Assembly: GCF_947504105.1 (NCBI RefSeq)
Contig: NZ_CANNGP010000014.1
Span: 28,265-92,264, forward strand
Source: an uncultured Tateyamaria sp.
GTDB lineage: Bacteria; Pseudomonadota; Alphaproteobacteria; Rhodobacterales; Rhodobacteraceae
DNA: 64,000 bases
Direction: 5' to 3'
The notes under the pieces are model-generated. The model was not told where the DNA came from and made no database searches. It saw only the letters and a program-made list of their open reading frames with translations. Below are positions 1 to 8,290 of the stretch, piece by piece. The position numbers and the translations under genes are program-made. The first letter of the stretch is position 1, and each line of letters starts with the position of its first letter.

Positions 1-48
1 CCCTAGCATGCAGGTAACCGTTGCGCAAACGCACGAAACGGAGCCCGT

Positions 49-654
49 ATGTTCTACCGCCCCGCCGATGGCCACGGCCTGCCCCACAACCCGTTCAACG
101 CCATCGTCACCCCCCGGCCCATCGGCTGGATTTCCACCCGGGGCAGCGACGGATCGGACAACCTTGCGCCCTATTCTTTCTTCAACGGCGTGGCCTATGT
201 CCCGCCGCAGGTTATGTTCGCCTCGACCAGCACCAAGCCCGACCGTGATGGCACCAAGGACAGCGTGGCGAACATCCGAGATACGGGCGTGTTCTGCGTG
301 AACGTGGTGGAGTACGCGATGAAGGACACAATGAACCAGACATCGGGCGAATGGTCAGCGGACACGGATGAGTTTGCGCTTGCCCAAATCGACAAGGCGG
401 ACTGTTCCGAGATCAACTGTGCCCGTGTCGCCGCATCCCCGGCCTCACTGGAATGCCGCATGACTCAAATCACCAAAATCGAGGGGGAAGCCAACTATGT
501 CGTGTTCGGCGAGGTCGTGGGCGTGCACCTGCGCGAAGACTGCATCGTCGACGGCATCTTTGACGTGCTGCAATACAACCCACTCACGCGGCTGGGATAC
601 CGCGACTATTCGGTTGTGCGCGAGAAGTTTAGCCTGAAACGACCCGGCGAATGA
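49..654 (+). CDS. Flavin reductase-like domain protein (FMN-binding split barrel)
   Basis: The 201-residue protein looks like the flavin reductase-like / DIM6-NTAB family: an FMN-binding split barrel that either reduces flavin with NAD(P)H or binds FMN for another oxidoreductase. Supporting segments are the N-terminal 'PFNAIVTPRPIGWIST', then 'NLAPYSFFNGVAYVPPQVMF' and 'VANIRDTGVFCVNVV', which form the flavin pocket in relatives, and 'LEEG'-like surface replaced here by 'IDKADCSEINC'. A GGAG ribosome site lies 5-9 bases before the ATG. The stop overlaps the start of the next gene (ATGA), so the two are co-transcribed. The true substrate is unknown; the family name is secure, the reaction is not. 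Confidence 0.85.
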   Translation: MFYRPADGHGLPHNPFNAIVTPRPIGWISTRGSDGSDNLAPYSFFNGVAYVPPQVMFASTSTKPDRDGTKDSVANIRDTGVFCVNVVEYAMKDTMNQTSGEWSADTDEFALAQIDKADCSEINCARVAASPASLECRMTQITKIEGEANYVVFGEVVGVHLREDCIVDGIFDVLQYNPLTRLGYRDYSVVREKFSLKRPGE

Positions 655-1283
655 CCCTTCCAGACGCCGGACGCGCCTATCCCATCACCCTGCCCGACGG
701 GTCAGAGCATCAGGGCACCGTGTTTCTGAACAGAGTGATCGATCACCCTGGGTGGGAGATCGGTGACTACACCTACGCCTCAAACTTTGCCCCGGTAGCG
801 GATTGGGCGGCGCATCTGGCCCCCTACATGTTCGGATACGGACCCGAAAAGCTGCGGATCGGCCGGTTTTGCCAGATCGCACACGGGGTGCGGTTCATCA
901 CATCCGGCGCCAACCACGCCATGGATGGACTAACCACCTATCCCTTTCCCATCTTCGACCAAACGCAAATGGCGGGTTTTCAACCGGACACCCGCGACAC
1001 GGTGATCGGAAACGACGTCTGGCTGGGGTACGGCGCAATCGTTTGCCCCGGTGCGCGGATCGGCAACGGTGTGATCGTCGGGGCCGGGGCAGTGGTACGG
1101 GGCAGCATTCCGGACTACGCCATTGTTGCTGGCAACCCGGCACAGGTGGTCAAGATGCGCTTTTCCGATGCCGATATTGCAACACTTAACACGCTGGCCT
1201 GGTGGGACTGGCCCGTAGACAGGGTCGCCGCTGCGGTACCCGCACTCATGGCCGGTGACGTCAATGCATTGGCATCCTGCTGA
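651..1283 (+). CDS. CatB/Vat-type hexapeptide-repeat acetyltransferase
   Basis: This 210-residue protein belongs to the xenobiotic acyltransferase group of left-handed beta-helix acetyltransferases (CatB, VatD), which move acetyl from acetyl-CoA to a hydroxyl of a small molecule. The likely catalytic histidine is in 'SGANHAMDG' near residue 85. Hexapeptide coils follow in 'GNDVWLGYGAIVCPGARIG' and 'GVIVGAGAVVRGSIPDYAIV', ending in 'AGNPAQVVK' and the usual C-terminal 'WWDWP' helix. It overlaps the flavin-reductase-like gene by four bases, suggesting a shared task. Homologues modify chloramphenicol or streptogramins, but a chromosomal copy in a marine bacterium may act on a sugar or an unknown metabolite; resistance cannot be claimed. 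Confidence 0.85.
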   Translation: MTLPDAGRAYPITLPDGSEHQGTVFLNRVIDHPGWEIGDYTYASNFAPVADWAAHLAPYMFGYGPEKLRIGRFCQIAHGVRFITSGANHAMDGLTTYPFPIFDQTQMAGFQPDTRDTVIGNDVWLGYGAIVCPGARIGNGVIVGAGAVVRGSIPDYAIVAGNPAQVVKMRFSDADIATLNTLAWWDWPVDRVAAAVPALMAGDVNALASC

Positions 1284-1682
1284 TCCGGCGGGATGGTGCG
1301 CGCCCTTGGTTTGGTGCGCAGTACCGCCCACCCGGAACCACCCCCCTGCCGCAATGCCGGGCTGGGTGGACGCAACACGCGCAGACAGAACGGCGTCGCG
1401 TAACGACAGGCCGATTTGCCGTTAGACGTTCTCCAGCCTGAGTTGCAGCGCGGGTCCAAGTGCCTTTTGCGGCTCGTATTGCGCCTTGGCGTCTAATTCA
1501 TACGGCGCGTCCATTCGACAATGAATGATCTTTCGGAGGGCGGGGAAACGCAGGCGTCGTGAAACCATGCGCATCCGATCGGCGATTTGGCGCGCAATTC
1601 ATCGCACCGGTCGCAAACCTTTCGAACGGCGCCAAACCTCGTGCTAGCGTAACATAATACTAATGGCTCAGGAGTTCGGCCC
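1284..1682. other. Intergenic region without a supportable gene
   Basis: Nearly 400 bases separate the acetyltransferase from the small lipoprotein gene. Open frames on either strand lack start signals and look like GC-rich chance frames. The minus strand holds a 30-codon frame near 1423-1515 that could be a gene relic, but it matches nothing recognisable. The last 60 bases probably contain the lipoprotein promoter. Confidence 0.4.
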
Positions 1683-1874
1683 ATGCGAAGATTTCTTACC
1701 CTCACTGCAGTTGTGTCCATTACAGGGCTCGCAGCCTGTGGAGATGTGGACAATGGCCTGCAACGGGCCGCCATTGGGGGCGCAATCGGATGTGCCGCTG
1801 GTGAAGTTCTGGCCGATGGCCGTTGCGTCGAAGGCGCTGTAGTCGGTGCCGGCGTTGGTGTGATCACCAACTAA
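1683..1874 (+). CDS. Small outer-membrane lipoprotein, glycine-rich
   Basis: A 63-residue product with a lipoprotein signal: positively charged start 'MRRF', a hydrophobic stretch, and the lipobox 'LAAC' at about residues 17-20, so the mature peptide begins at the cysteine. The rest is rich in Gly, Ala and Val ('AAIGGAIGCAAGE', 'GAVVGAGVGVITN'), resembling the glycine-zipper tail of small bacterial lipoproteins. An AGGAG ribosome site precedes the ATG by seven bases, which fixes the start. It stands alone and is followed by a hairpin terminator. Similar short lipoproteins are common in Rhodobacteraceae; none of that gives a function. Confidence 0.75.
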   Translation: MRRFLTLTAVVSITGLAACGDVDNGLQRAAIGGAIGCAAGEVLADGRCVEGAVVGAGVGVITN

Positions 1875-1908
1875 AGCGCACGACAGTGCTACAAAGCAGA
1901 ACAAGGTA

Positions 1909-1930
1909 CGGGCCGGATGATACCGGCCCG
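1909..1930 (+). terminator. Hairpin terminator after the small lipoprotein gene
   Basis: A perfect GC stem, CGGGCCGG paired with CCGGCCCG around a six-base loop, lies 35 bases after the lipoprotein stop codon. The T-run that follows is weak, so termination may be partial. Confidence 0.55.
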
Positions 1931-2326
1931 AGTCATTTTCCGTAGAAGTCTTTCCCACCTCGTTACGCACGTGCGTCTAGACAAGCCTGTTACAAACGCA
2001 CAACCCGGATCATCATGATAGAGTGAGAGGCAAACTTCCCTGCACTCAAGTGGTGACGTCATCTCTAACATATTGCGGTACCGCCATTTCGTCGGGCCAG
2101 AGACACGTTATGCCCTGACATAATTCAGCCCGTTGGTCCGGCCGCACCTCACCACCCCATACACCTATATCATCGGCATACGAGGACCGACGGAAGACAA
2201 ATATGGAGATCCTCCGCGCATCTCCATCAAACAACGCGCCACCAATCCAACCAAAAACGAAGCCATTGACGCAACAGGGTACGGCACGCGAAGATATTTC
2301 GTATCTACCGGAGCACGAAACCAATC
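1931..2326. other. Intergenic region upstream of the RTX gene
   Basis: About 400 bases with no convincing gene on either strand. It has lower GC than its surroundings and should hold the promoter of the RTX gene, but no clear sigma-70 hexamers were recognised. Confidence 0.4.
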
Positions 2327-3535
2327 ATGCCGCCCAGACCCGTTGTTACCATCTCTGAAGGCCTGTCCACGGATCAGGGCATCATCGGCAACCTGCTGGA
2401 AAGCATGATGCTGGAGACCACGCTGCTCAGCTCGGTCACAGGCGGAACGCCGAATCCGATTACGACGGCAATTCTGCAAGTAGACACACCTTTGCCCAGC
2501 GGACAAACTCCGGCTTTTACTGTGCGGGGCATAGGCCTGACCTACAGCACAGACGGCAGCCTGCCCGTACTTGCTGGTGGGATCATCACCGATATTACGT
2601 GGACCTTGCAGTCCAGCTATGCCGTGACATTTTCGCAATTGAATTTCGATGTCTCGACGCTTTTGCAAGCCGCTATTGATGAACTCGGTGGCCTGACAGA
2701 CGCGATGGAAGACTTCGCCTACCGATTGCCTTGGGAATACAACGGAAACTCTGCCGCCGATCTCATTCTCGACACGGCGACGACGGCGGATGGTGTGTCG
2801 GCGGATTTGTCAGGCGACAACCGCATCAACACCTTCTTTGGGCGGGACCAGGTGTTTGCGGGGGATGGCGATGACATCGTAAACAGCGGGCGGCAGAACG
2901 ACACGATCGACGGTGGGGCGGGAAACGATCGCCTGCGGGGCAATGACGGGTTCGACCTTATCTATGGCGGGGCGGGCGATGATCATATCGAAGGCAATTA
3001 CGGCTACGATACGCTCATCGGCGGCACCGGAAACGACACAATTCTTGGCAAGACGGGCGACGATGTAATCCGTGCCGGGGTCGGCGATGATCTGGCGCAA
3101 GGAGGGTCAGGCCGGGACCACATGCGCGGTGAGGCGGGCAATGACACACTTATTGGATTCGACGGACGAGATACGATTTTCGGAGGTCAGGACGACGATT
3201 TCCTCGATGGTCGTCTGCACGACGATGTGCTGGTCGGCGAGGCGGGAAACGATACCATCATAGGCGGCAAGGGCAGCGACATTGTGGTCGGCGGACAAGG
3301 TGCCGATGTCTTCGTATTTTACTTCACCGACAACGACCAGCTTGACCACCTCTTGGACTACGACCGCTCTGTTGATCAGATCGTTCTACTGGATGGCACT
3401 GATTTCATCTTGGATGGCAACTACATTAGATACGGCGACGGCAACTCTATTCAGGTGAACGGGCCAAGAGCAGAGGATTTGACGATCGACGATGTAGTGG
3501 TCATGAGCCGCGAGGACTTTTTCGGCCTCGCCTGA
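2327..3535 (+). CDS. RTX (hemolysin-type) calcium-binding repeat protein
   Basis: The 402-residue protein has a unique N-terminal part (about residues 1-165) and then a block of nonapeptide RTX repeats of the GGxGxDxUx type from about residue 170 to 330, for example 'GGAGNDRLRG', 'GGAGDDHIEG', 'GGTGNDTILG' and 'GGQGADVFVF'. Such repeats fold into a calcium-binding parallel beta roll and normally carry a C-terminal signal for type I secretion; the end here, after 'YDRSVDQIVLLDGTDF', fits that. No ABC exporter, membrane-fusion protein or TolC lies nearby. The start is uncertain because the nearest GGAG is about 13 bases upstream. The N-terminal part resembles no enzyme I recognise, so the role (surface or secreted protein) is open. 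Confidence 0.85.
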   Translation: MPPRPVVTISEGLSTDQGIIGNLLESMMLETTLLSSVTGGTPNPITTAILQVDTPLPSGQTPAFTVRGIGLTYSTDGSLPVLAGGIITDITWTLQSSYAVTFSQLNFDVSTLLQAAIDELGGLTDAMEDFAYRLPWEYNGNSAADLILDTATTADGVSADLSGDNRINTFFGRDQVFAGDGDDIVNSGRQNDTIDGGAGNDRLRGNDGFDLIYGGAGDDHIEGNYGYDTLIGGTGNDTILGKTGDDVIRAGVGDDLAQGGSGRDHMRGEAGNDTLIGFDGRDTIFGGQDDDFLDGRLHDDVLVGEAGNDTIIGGKGSDIVVGGQGADVFVFYFTDNDQLDHLLDYDRSVDQIVLLDGTDFILDGNYIRYGDGNSIQVNGPRAEDLTIDDVVVMSREDFFGLA

Positions 3536-3545
3536 CCATCCTCGG

Positions 3546-5171
3546 TCAGTGCCCTCCCAGAATACCCGTCCGCACTCCGTAATCTGTTGCAATCTCGTAG
3601 TCGGGGTCATCGTCGCTGTCGACAATCAGGTGTCCCGCCTTGGTCAGCAGCTTGTGGCAGTCATGCGTCAGATGGCGAAGCTGCACGCGCTTGCCAGCCT
3701 CTTGATACTTCGCCGCCACCGCCTCGATCGCCTGCAGCGCGGATTGATCGACTACACGACTGTCGGCGAAATCGATGATCACCTCGCGCGGATCCGTTTC
3801 GACCTTGAACATCTCGATAAATCCGGTCGCCGAACCAAAGAACAGCGGCCCCTGCACCTGATAGACACGCGCGCCCTCAGGCGTGGCATAGGTCTTGGCA
3901 TGGATGCGGCGCGCGTTGTTCCACGCATAGGCCAGCGCCGACACAATGACGCCCACGACAACGGCCACGGCAAGGTCCTCCATCACCGTCACGACGGTCA
4001 CCAGCACGATGACAAAGGCATCAGTCAACGGCACCTTGCGCAGGATCTTGAGGCTGTTCCAGGCGAAGGTCCCGATCACCACCATGAACATCACGCCAAC
4101 CAGAGCGGCCAGCGGGATCAGTTCGATGATGGATGACCCCACAAGGATGAAGGCCAGCAGGAACAGCGCGGCGGCTACACCAGCGATGCGCGTCCGCCCG
4201 CCGGACTTCACGTTGATCATCGACTGACCGATCATGGCGCACCCGCCCATGCCTCCGAAAAAGCCGGTGGCGGTGTTGGCAACACCCTGCGCGATGCACT
4301 CTTGGCTGGCCCCGCCGCGCTGGCCGGTCAAGTCACCCACAAGGTTCAGGGTCAGCAAGCTTTCGATAAGGCCAATCGCTGCAAGGATCACGGCGTAGGG
4401 CAGAATGATCTCGAGCGTTTCCCATGTCAGCGGAACGGACGGAATGTGGAACGGCGGCAAGCCCCCCTCGATCGAGGCAAGATCACCCACACGCGGCACA
4501 TCAAGGCCAAAGAAGATCACGATGGCAGCGACAATCCCGATGCCAGCAAGCGGCGCCGGGATGGCACGCGTTACGCGCGGGGCAAGCCAGATGATTGCCA
4601 TGGTCAGCCCTACAAGGCCCAGCATCAGGTAAAGCGGCAGGCCTGTCAGCCACTCGCCCCCGGCCATACCATGGCCCGATGCCTCGGCGGACCCGGGCAC
4701 CTTGAACTGCGTCAACTGGGCCAGGAAGATCACGATGGCCAGACCGTTCACGAAACCAAGCATCACGGGGTGCGGTACCAGCCGGATGAACTTGCCCCAC
4801 TGCATCACACCGGCAAAGATTTGCAACAGCCCCATGAGAACGACAGTGGCAAACAGATACTCGACCCCGTGTTGCGCAACGAGGGCAACCATGACAACCG
4901 CCAAAGCGCCCGTTGCACCCGAAATCATACCCGGGCGACCTCCGAAAAGGGCGGTGATCAGACCCACCATGAACGCGGCATAAAGGCCGACAAGTGGATG
5001 CACTCCAGCGACAAAGGCAAAGGCCACAGCCTCGGGCACCAGTGCCAGCGCCACGGTCAGGCCCGACAACAGGTCGGTTTTGATCTGGCCTGGGGTCAGC
5101 TTGGTGTCGCCCGGCGCGATAGAAAAATCGCCGAAGCGAGTCTTGGTGTTGAGGTTCTCAAGAAAGGCCAT
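3546..5171 (-). CDS. SulP family inorganic anion transporter with STAS domain
   Basis: A SulP/SLC26 permease of about 541 residues, moving sulfate, bicarbonate or a similar anion across the inner membrane. The start of the transport domain shows the family signature 'DLLSGLTVALALVPEAVAFA', followed by ten or more hydrophobic segments, and the C-terminus is a cytoplasmic STAS domain ('VIIDFADSRVVDQSALQAIE'). The compact architecture resembles BicA-type transporters, but the substrate cannot be read from sequence. I prefer the ATG at 5171 ('MAFLENLNTKTRF', weak GGA upstream); an in-frame ATG at 5210 would add 13 residues and has no better ribosome site. It converges with the RTX gene and diverges from the beta-helix gene. 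Confidence 0.9.
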   Translation of the reverse strand: MAFLENLNTKTRFGDFSIAPGDTKLTPGQIKTDLLSGLTVALALVPEAVAFAFVAGVHPLVGLYAAFMVGLITALFGGRPGMISGATGALAVVMVALVAQHGVEYLFATVVLMGLLQIFAGVMQWGKFIRLVPHPVMLGFVNGLAIVIFLAQLTQFKVPGSAEASGHGMAGGEWLTGLPLYLMLGLVGLTMAIIWLAPRVTRAIPAPLAGIGIVAAIVIFFGLDVPRVGDLASIEGGLPPFHIPSVPLTWETLEIILPYAVILAAIGLIESLLTLNLVGDLTGQRGGASQECIAQGVANTATGFFGGMGGCAMIGQSMINVKSGGRTRIAGVAAALFLLAFILVGSSIIELIPLAALVGVMFMVVIGTFAWNSLKILRKVPLTDAFVIVLVTVVTVMEDLAVAVVVGVIVSALAYAWNNARRIHAKTYATPEGARVYQVQGPLFFGSATGFIEMFKVETDPREVIIDFADSRVVDQSALQAIEAVAAKYQEAGKRVQLRHLTHDCHKLLTKAGHLIVDSDDDPDYEIATDYGVRTGILGGH

Positions 5172-5379
5172 GCGGAATCCGTCTGCTCGTAGGGGCGCGA
5201 TCGGTGGCATCTAAACCATCAGAAGGTTAATAGCCATTGCACCGGACGCGGGGCTGTCATGAGCGCTGCACATAGCAGGTTGTACGGGAATGGCACGGTA
5301 TTTCTGAGTATGCAGAAACTGACTTTATTTGGCGTCACGTGTTGGTATGGTTTCTCTCGGGGAACGGGAGTGTATGGGT

Positions 5380-6972
5380 ATGGCGGTTCTGCGCACCTAC
5401 GAGGATGTTTTGGCGTTCGATGGTGGGCCTACGGAGGCCGAGCAACAGTTGATAGATGCCTGCAAAGCGGGGGAACAGTGCACCCTGGGCCCGGATCGTC
5501 CCGACACGCCCGACAGTGCCCGCACCATCCGTGCGGACATCTTGCGGTATCTGATTGTAGGTGGATGTGAGAAATGTCAGGTGGGCGAACGAGGCGTGCA
5601 CCTCGTCGGTGGTTACATAATCGGTTCACTCGACACCAGCTTTGCGGCAGCTCATGGGGCAACGATGCTTGAGAAGTGCTTCTTTGCCTCCCGTTTTGAC
5701 AGCGTTCAAACCCAATTCCAATTGTTCAATCTCAGCGGCAGCCACTTGAATGGTTTGTTTGCCCAAGGCGCCAAGATCGAAGGCTCAGTCTTTCTCCGGG
5801 ACACCTCTAACTCAGATACCATTCGTCTAAACAGTTCCACGATTGGCGGGCAGCTTGCCTGCGAAGGCGCGGAACTTACTGCTACGAAGGACGTAGCACT
5901 CACATTTCATTCAGCTGAGATTGGCGGCACCACCACACTCCAAAACGTCCAGGCCACCGGTACTGTTGATCTACGCGGCGCAACCATTGGCGGAACGCTC
6001 GTTTGCGTTGGCGCATTTGTAAAGTCGCAAAGCGCTTACTCAGTGATCGCGTCTGACGCACAAATAGACGGTGGAGTAATTCTGCATCCCAGATCACAAG
6101 AGGACAAAGGCGTAGTTCAGACGCCATTTCGTAGTACTGGAGAGATCCAGCTAAATGGTGCGACCATCGGCGGTCTTTATGCGCAACAAACAACACTTGT
6201 TGCAACATCAACGGGTCAATCGCTGTCCCTGGGCGGCGCGACTGTGAATGGCTCGGTACGGCTTGATGGATGCAGTACAACCGGCGAAATCCTTCTGGCG
6301 GGGTCTCGAATCTCGGGCCGGTTGACCTGCGAACGGCTCAAACTCCGAAACGACAACGGCCACGCCTTCAACGGGCAAGCCATGCGGGTTGAACACTCTT
6401 TTGTCTGGAAAAAGGTCGAACATCACTCAGGTGCCGTCAGCCTTAACGGCGCGCATGTCACAGAACTGGACGATCACCCAGACAACTGGCCAAACAGCGA
6501 CAGACTGTTTCTAGACGGGTTTACCTACGATCGGATCAAGGGCACGGTTTCCACCTCACCCGCGCGCATGGATTGGTTAAAGAGCGGTAGCTACTTCGGC
6601 GACGAGTTTCGCCCGCAGCCCTACTCCCAATATGCCAAGTTCCTGCGCGACACTGGCCATGACGAAGATGCGCGGCACGTCCTTTACACGCGTGAACGCA
6701 AGCGCCGCGCCAGCACGCGCGCGCAACTCAATGCATCCGGTCACAGCTTTGCCGGACCGCTAAACCTCTGGGCCGGTTTCTGGGACATCTTGTTGCGCCT
6801 AGTGGTTGGCTACGGTCACCACCCGTTCCGCAGTGTTGCCGCGCTGGCGATGCTCATTTGCTGCACCGTTATCCCAGCTCACTATGCATGGGAGGAAGGC
6901 AGCTTTGCCCCGAACGCTGCGCCTGTCCTCGTCTCAGAACATTGGACCACTCTCGCCAGCACCGAAAGCTAA
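5380..6972 (+). CDS. Beta-helix (pentapeptide-like) membrane protein, N-terminal part ended by an in-frame stop
   Basis: The frame encodes about 530 residues before a TAA at 6970. From roughly residue 85 to 340 it is built of repeated turns such as 'ATIGGTLVCVGAF', 'NGATIGGLYAQQT' and 'AGSRISGRLTCERLKL', typical of pentapeptide-like right-handed beta helices. A region with 'PQPYSQYAKFLRDTGHDEDA' then leads to a hydrophobic segment ('SVAALAMLICCTVIPAHYAW'). The reading frame stays open past the TAA for another 97 codons with a second membrane segment, so this is probably a nonsense-mutated form of a protein of about 628 residues. The ATG at 5380 has a GGGAG site nine bases upstream; ATGs at 5329, 5347 and 5374 are worse placed. 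Function is unknown. Confidence 0.65.
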   Translation: MAVLRTYEDVLAFDGGPTEAEQQLIDACKAGEQCTLGPDRPDTPDSARTIRADILRYLIVGGCEKCQVGERGVHLVGGYIIGSLDTSFAAAHGATMLEKCFFASRFDSVQTQFQLFNLSGSHLNGLFAQGAKIEGSVFLRDTSNSDTIRLNSSTIGGQLACEGAELTATKDVALTFHSAEIGGTTTLQNVQATGTVDLRGATIGGTLVCVGAFVKSQSAYSVIASDAQIDGGVILHPRSQEDKGVVQTPFRSTGEIQLNGATIGGLYAQQTTLVATSTGQSLSLGGATVNGSVRLDGCSTTGEILLAGSRISGRLTCERLKLRNDNGHAFNGQAMRVEHSFVWKKVEHHSGAVSLNGAHVTELDDHPDNWPNSDRLFLDGFTYDRIKGTVSTSPARMDWLKSGSYFGDEFRPQPYSQYAKFLRDTGHDEDARHVLYTRERKRRASTRAQLNASGHSFAGPLNLWAGFWDILLRLVVGYGHHPFRSVAALAMLICCTVIPAHYAWEEGSFAPNAAPVLVSEHWTTLASTES

Positions 6973-7266
6973 CCCGCCACTGTTTGGTCGGGCGACAAAC
7001 TGCCCAAGGACACCAACCTTACGTTGCCCGAATGGAAAGCCGTTGCGCCGGGTCGCGATTGGGAGACCTTCAACCGATATGCTTACGGTTTCGATGTGGT
7101 CATCCCAATCATCGATTTCGGTCAGACTGACGCATGGGCACCCTCCACCAATCGCGGACTTTGGGGCTGGCATCTGTGGTGGGGACGCTGGGTGCTGAGC
7201 GTGATGGGCTGGATCGTCACCGCCCTCGGCGCCGCCGCCATCACCGGAATCATCCGCCGCGAATAA
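6973..7266 (+). pseudogene. C-terminal part of the beta-helix membrane protein, cut off by the TAA at 6970
   Basis: Directly after the TAA the same frame continues without another stop to TAA at 7264. It encodes a proline- and tryptophan-rich linker, then 'PSTNRGLWGWHLWWGRWVL', a strong membrane helix ('SVMGWIVTALGAAAITGI') and a basic end 'IRRE'. This looks like the natural C-terminal anchor of the preceding gene. An ATG at 7024 gives an 80-residue frame, but it lacks a convincing ribosome site, so separate translation is less likely than loss of the anchor, stop-codon read-through, or a sequencing error. Confidence 0.6.
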
Positions 7267-7320
7267 AGGCACCCGTTGCGCCCTTCTCCACCTCTGCGCG
7301 CGGTGGCGCTGCATAGGGGG

Positions 7321-7361
7321 TGTACGCATGGTGCACGGCTGGTGTACGGGTGGTGACGGCC
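7321..7361 (+). repeat. 11-bp-period tandem motif upstream of mtnP
   Basis: Three exact 11-base steps, TGTACGCATGG, TGCACGGCTGG and TGTACGGGTGG, are followed by a partial fourth beginning TGACGG. The array ends about 46 bases before the mtnP ATG. A related three-step array lies at 45844-45872. One helical turn per unit suggests a cooperative protein-binding site. Confidence 0.6.
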
Positions 7362-7407
7362 TGTTTTGGCTCGAAAATTTTCTTCTGTTCCGGCAAGAAA
7401 GACCCTC

Positions 7408-8280
7408 ATGACGCACACCAAAATCGCCGTAATCGGCGGCTCAGGCATCTATGATATCGACGGGCTTGAAGGCGCTGAATGGGTACAGGTCGATACGCCG
7501 TGGGGGGCACCATCGGACCAGATCCTGACCGGCACGTTGGACGGTGTCGACATGGCATTTCTACCGCGTCATGGGCGGGGTCATGTGCATTCGCCAACCA
7601 CCGTACCCTACTGCGCCAATATCGATGCGCTCAAGCGGCTGGGTGTGACGGACGTGATCTCGGTCTCGGCATGCGGGTCGTTCCGCGAAGAGATGGCGCC
7701 AGGCGATTTTGTCATTGTAGATCAATTTATTGACCGGACCTTTGCCCGCGAGAAGTCCTTCTTCGGTACGGGCTGCGTAGCCCATGTCTCGGTTGCCCAC
7801 CCAACATGCCCGCGTCTGTCGGATGCCTGCGAAAGAGCCGCGAAAGACGCTGGCATCAATGTGCACCGTGATGGAACCTATCTGGCGATGGAAGGGCCGC
7901 AATTCTCCACTCTGGCCGAGTCAAAAATGTACCGGGAAAGCTGGGGTGCGGATGTGATTGGCATGACCAATATGCCCGAGGCAAAACTCGCCCGCGAGGC
8001 CGAGCTATGCTACGGCTCTGTCGCGATGATCACCGACTATGACAGCTGGCATCCCGACCATGGCGAAGTCGATGTTACCAAAATCATTCAAACACTTATG
8101 GGAAATGCGGACAAAGGTCGCGCATTGGTCAAGCGCCTCCCGACCCTGCTGGGTGCAGACCGTGCACCCTGCCCCCATGGCTGTGACCGCGCACTGGAAC
8201 ACGCTATCCTCACCGCCCCGGAAGCCCGCGATCCCGCAATGATCGCCAAACTGGACGCAGTTGCGGGTCGAGTGCTCTGA
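7408..8280 (+). CDS. mtnP: S-methyl-5'-thioadenosine phosphorylase
   Basis: A 290-residue class 2 purine phosphorylase that splits methylthioadenosine, the by-product of polyamine and homoserine-lactone synthesis, into adenine and methylthioribose-1-phosphate. Family marks include 'IGGSGIYD' at the N-terminus, the phosphate-binding 'LPRHGRGHVHSP', 'SACGSFREEMAPGDFV', and the purine-site block 'AMEGPQFSTLAESKMYR' followed by 'VIGMTNMPEAKLAREAELCY'. The ATG at 7408 has AAGA upstream and gives the standard length; upstream ATG 7366 adds a non-conserved extension. The adenine it releases could be salvaged by the apt gene 2 kb downstream. The tandem motif in its leader may control it. Converges with the pentapeptide gene. 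Confidence 0.93.
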   Translation: MTHTKIAVIGGSGIYDIDGLEGAEWVQVDTPWGAPSDQILTGTLDGVDMAFLPRHGRGHVHSPTTVPYCANIDALKRLGVTDVISVSACGSFREEMAPGDFVIVDQFIDRTFAREKSFFGTGCVAHVSVAHPTCPRLSDACERAAKDAGINVHRDGTYLAMEGPQFSTLAESKMYRESWGADVIGMTNMPEAKLAREAELCYGSVAMITDYDSWHPDHGEVDVTKIIQTLMGNADKGRALVKRLPTLLGADRAPCPHGCDRALEHAILTAPEARDPAMIAKLDAVAGRVL

Positions 8281-8290
8281 ACGCTTGGAG

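Noticed and set aside
1493..1870. Minus-strand frame over the small lipoprotein
   Set aside because: Low-complexity Pro/Thr/Arg content and no ribosome site; the plus-strand lipoprotein has both a signal and AGGAG.
4302..5192. 296-codon open frame antisense to the SulP transporter
   Set aside because: Its product is rich in His, Gln and Arg as expected of an antisense shadow of a membrane-protein gene.
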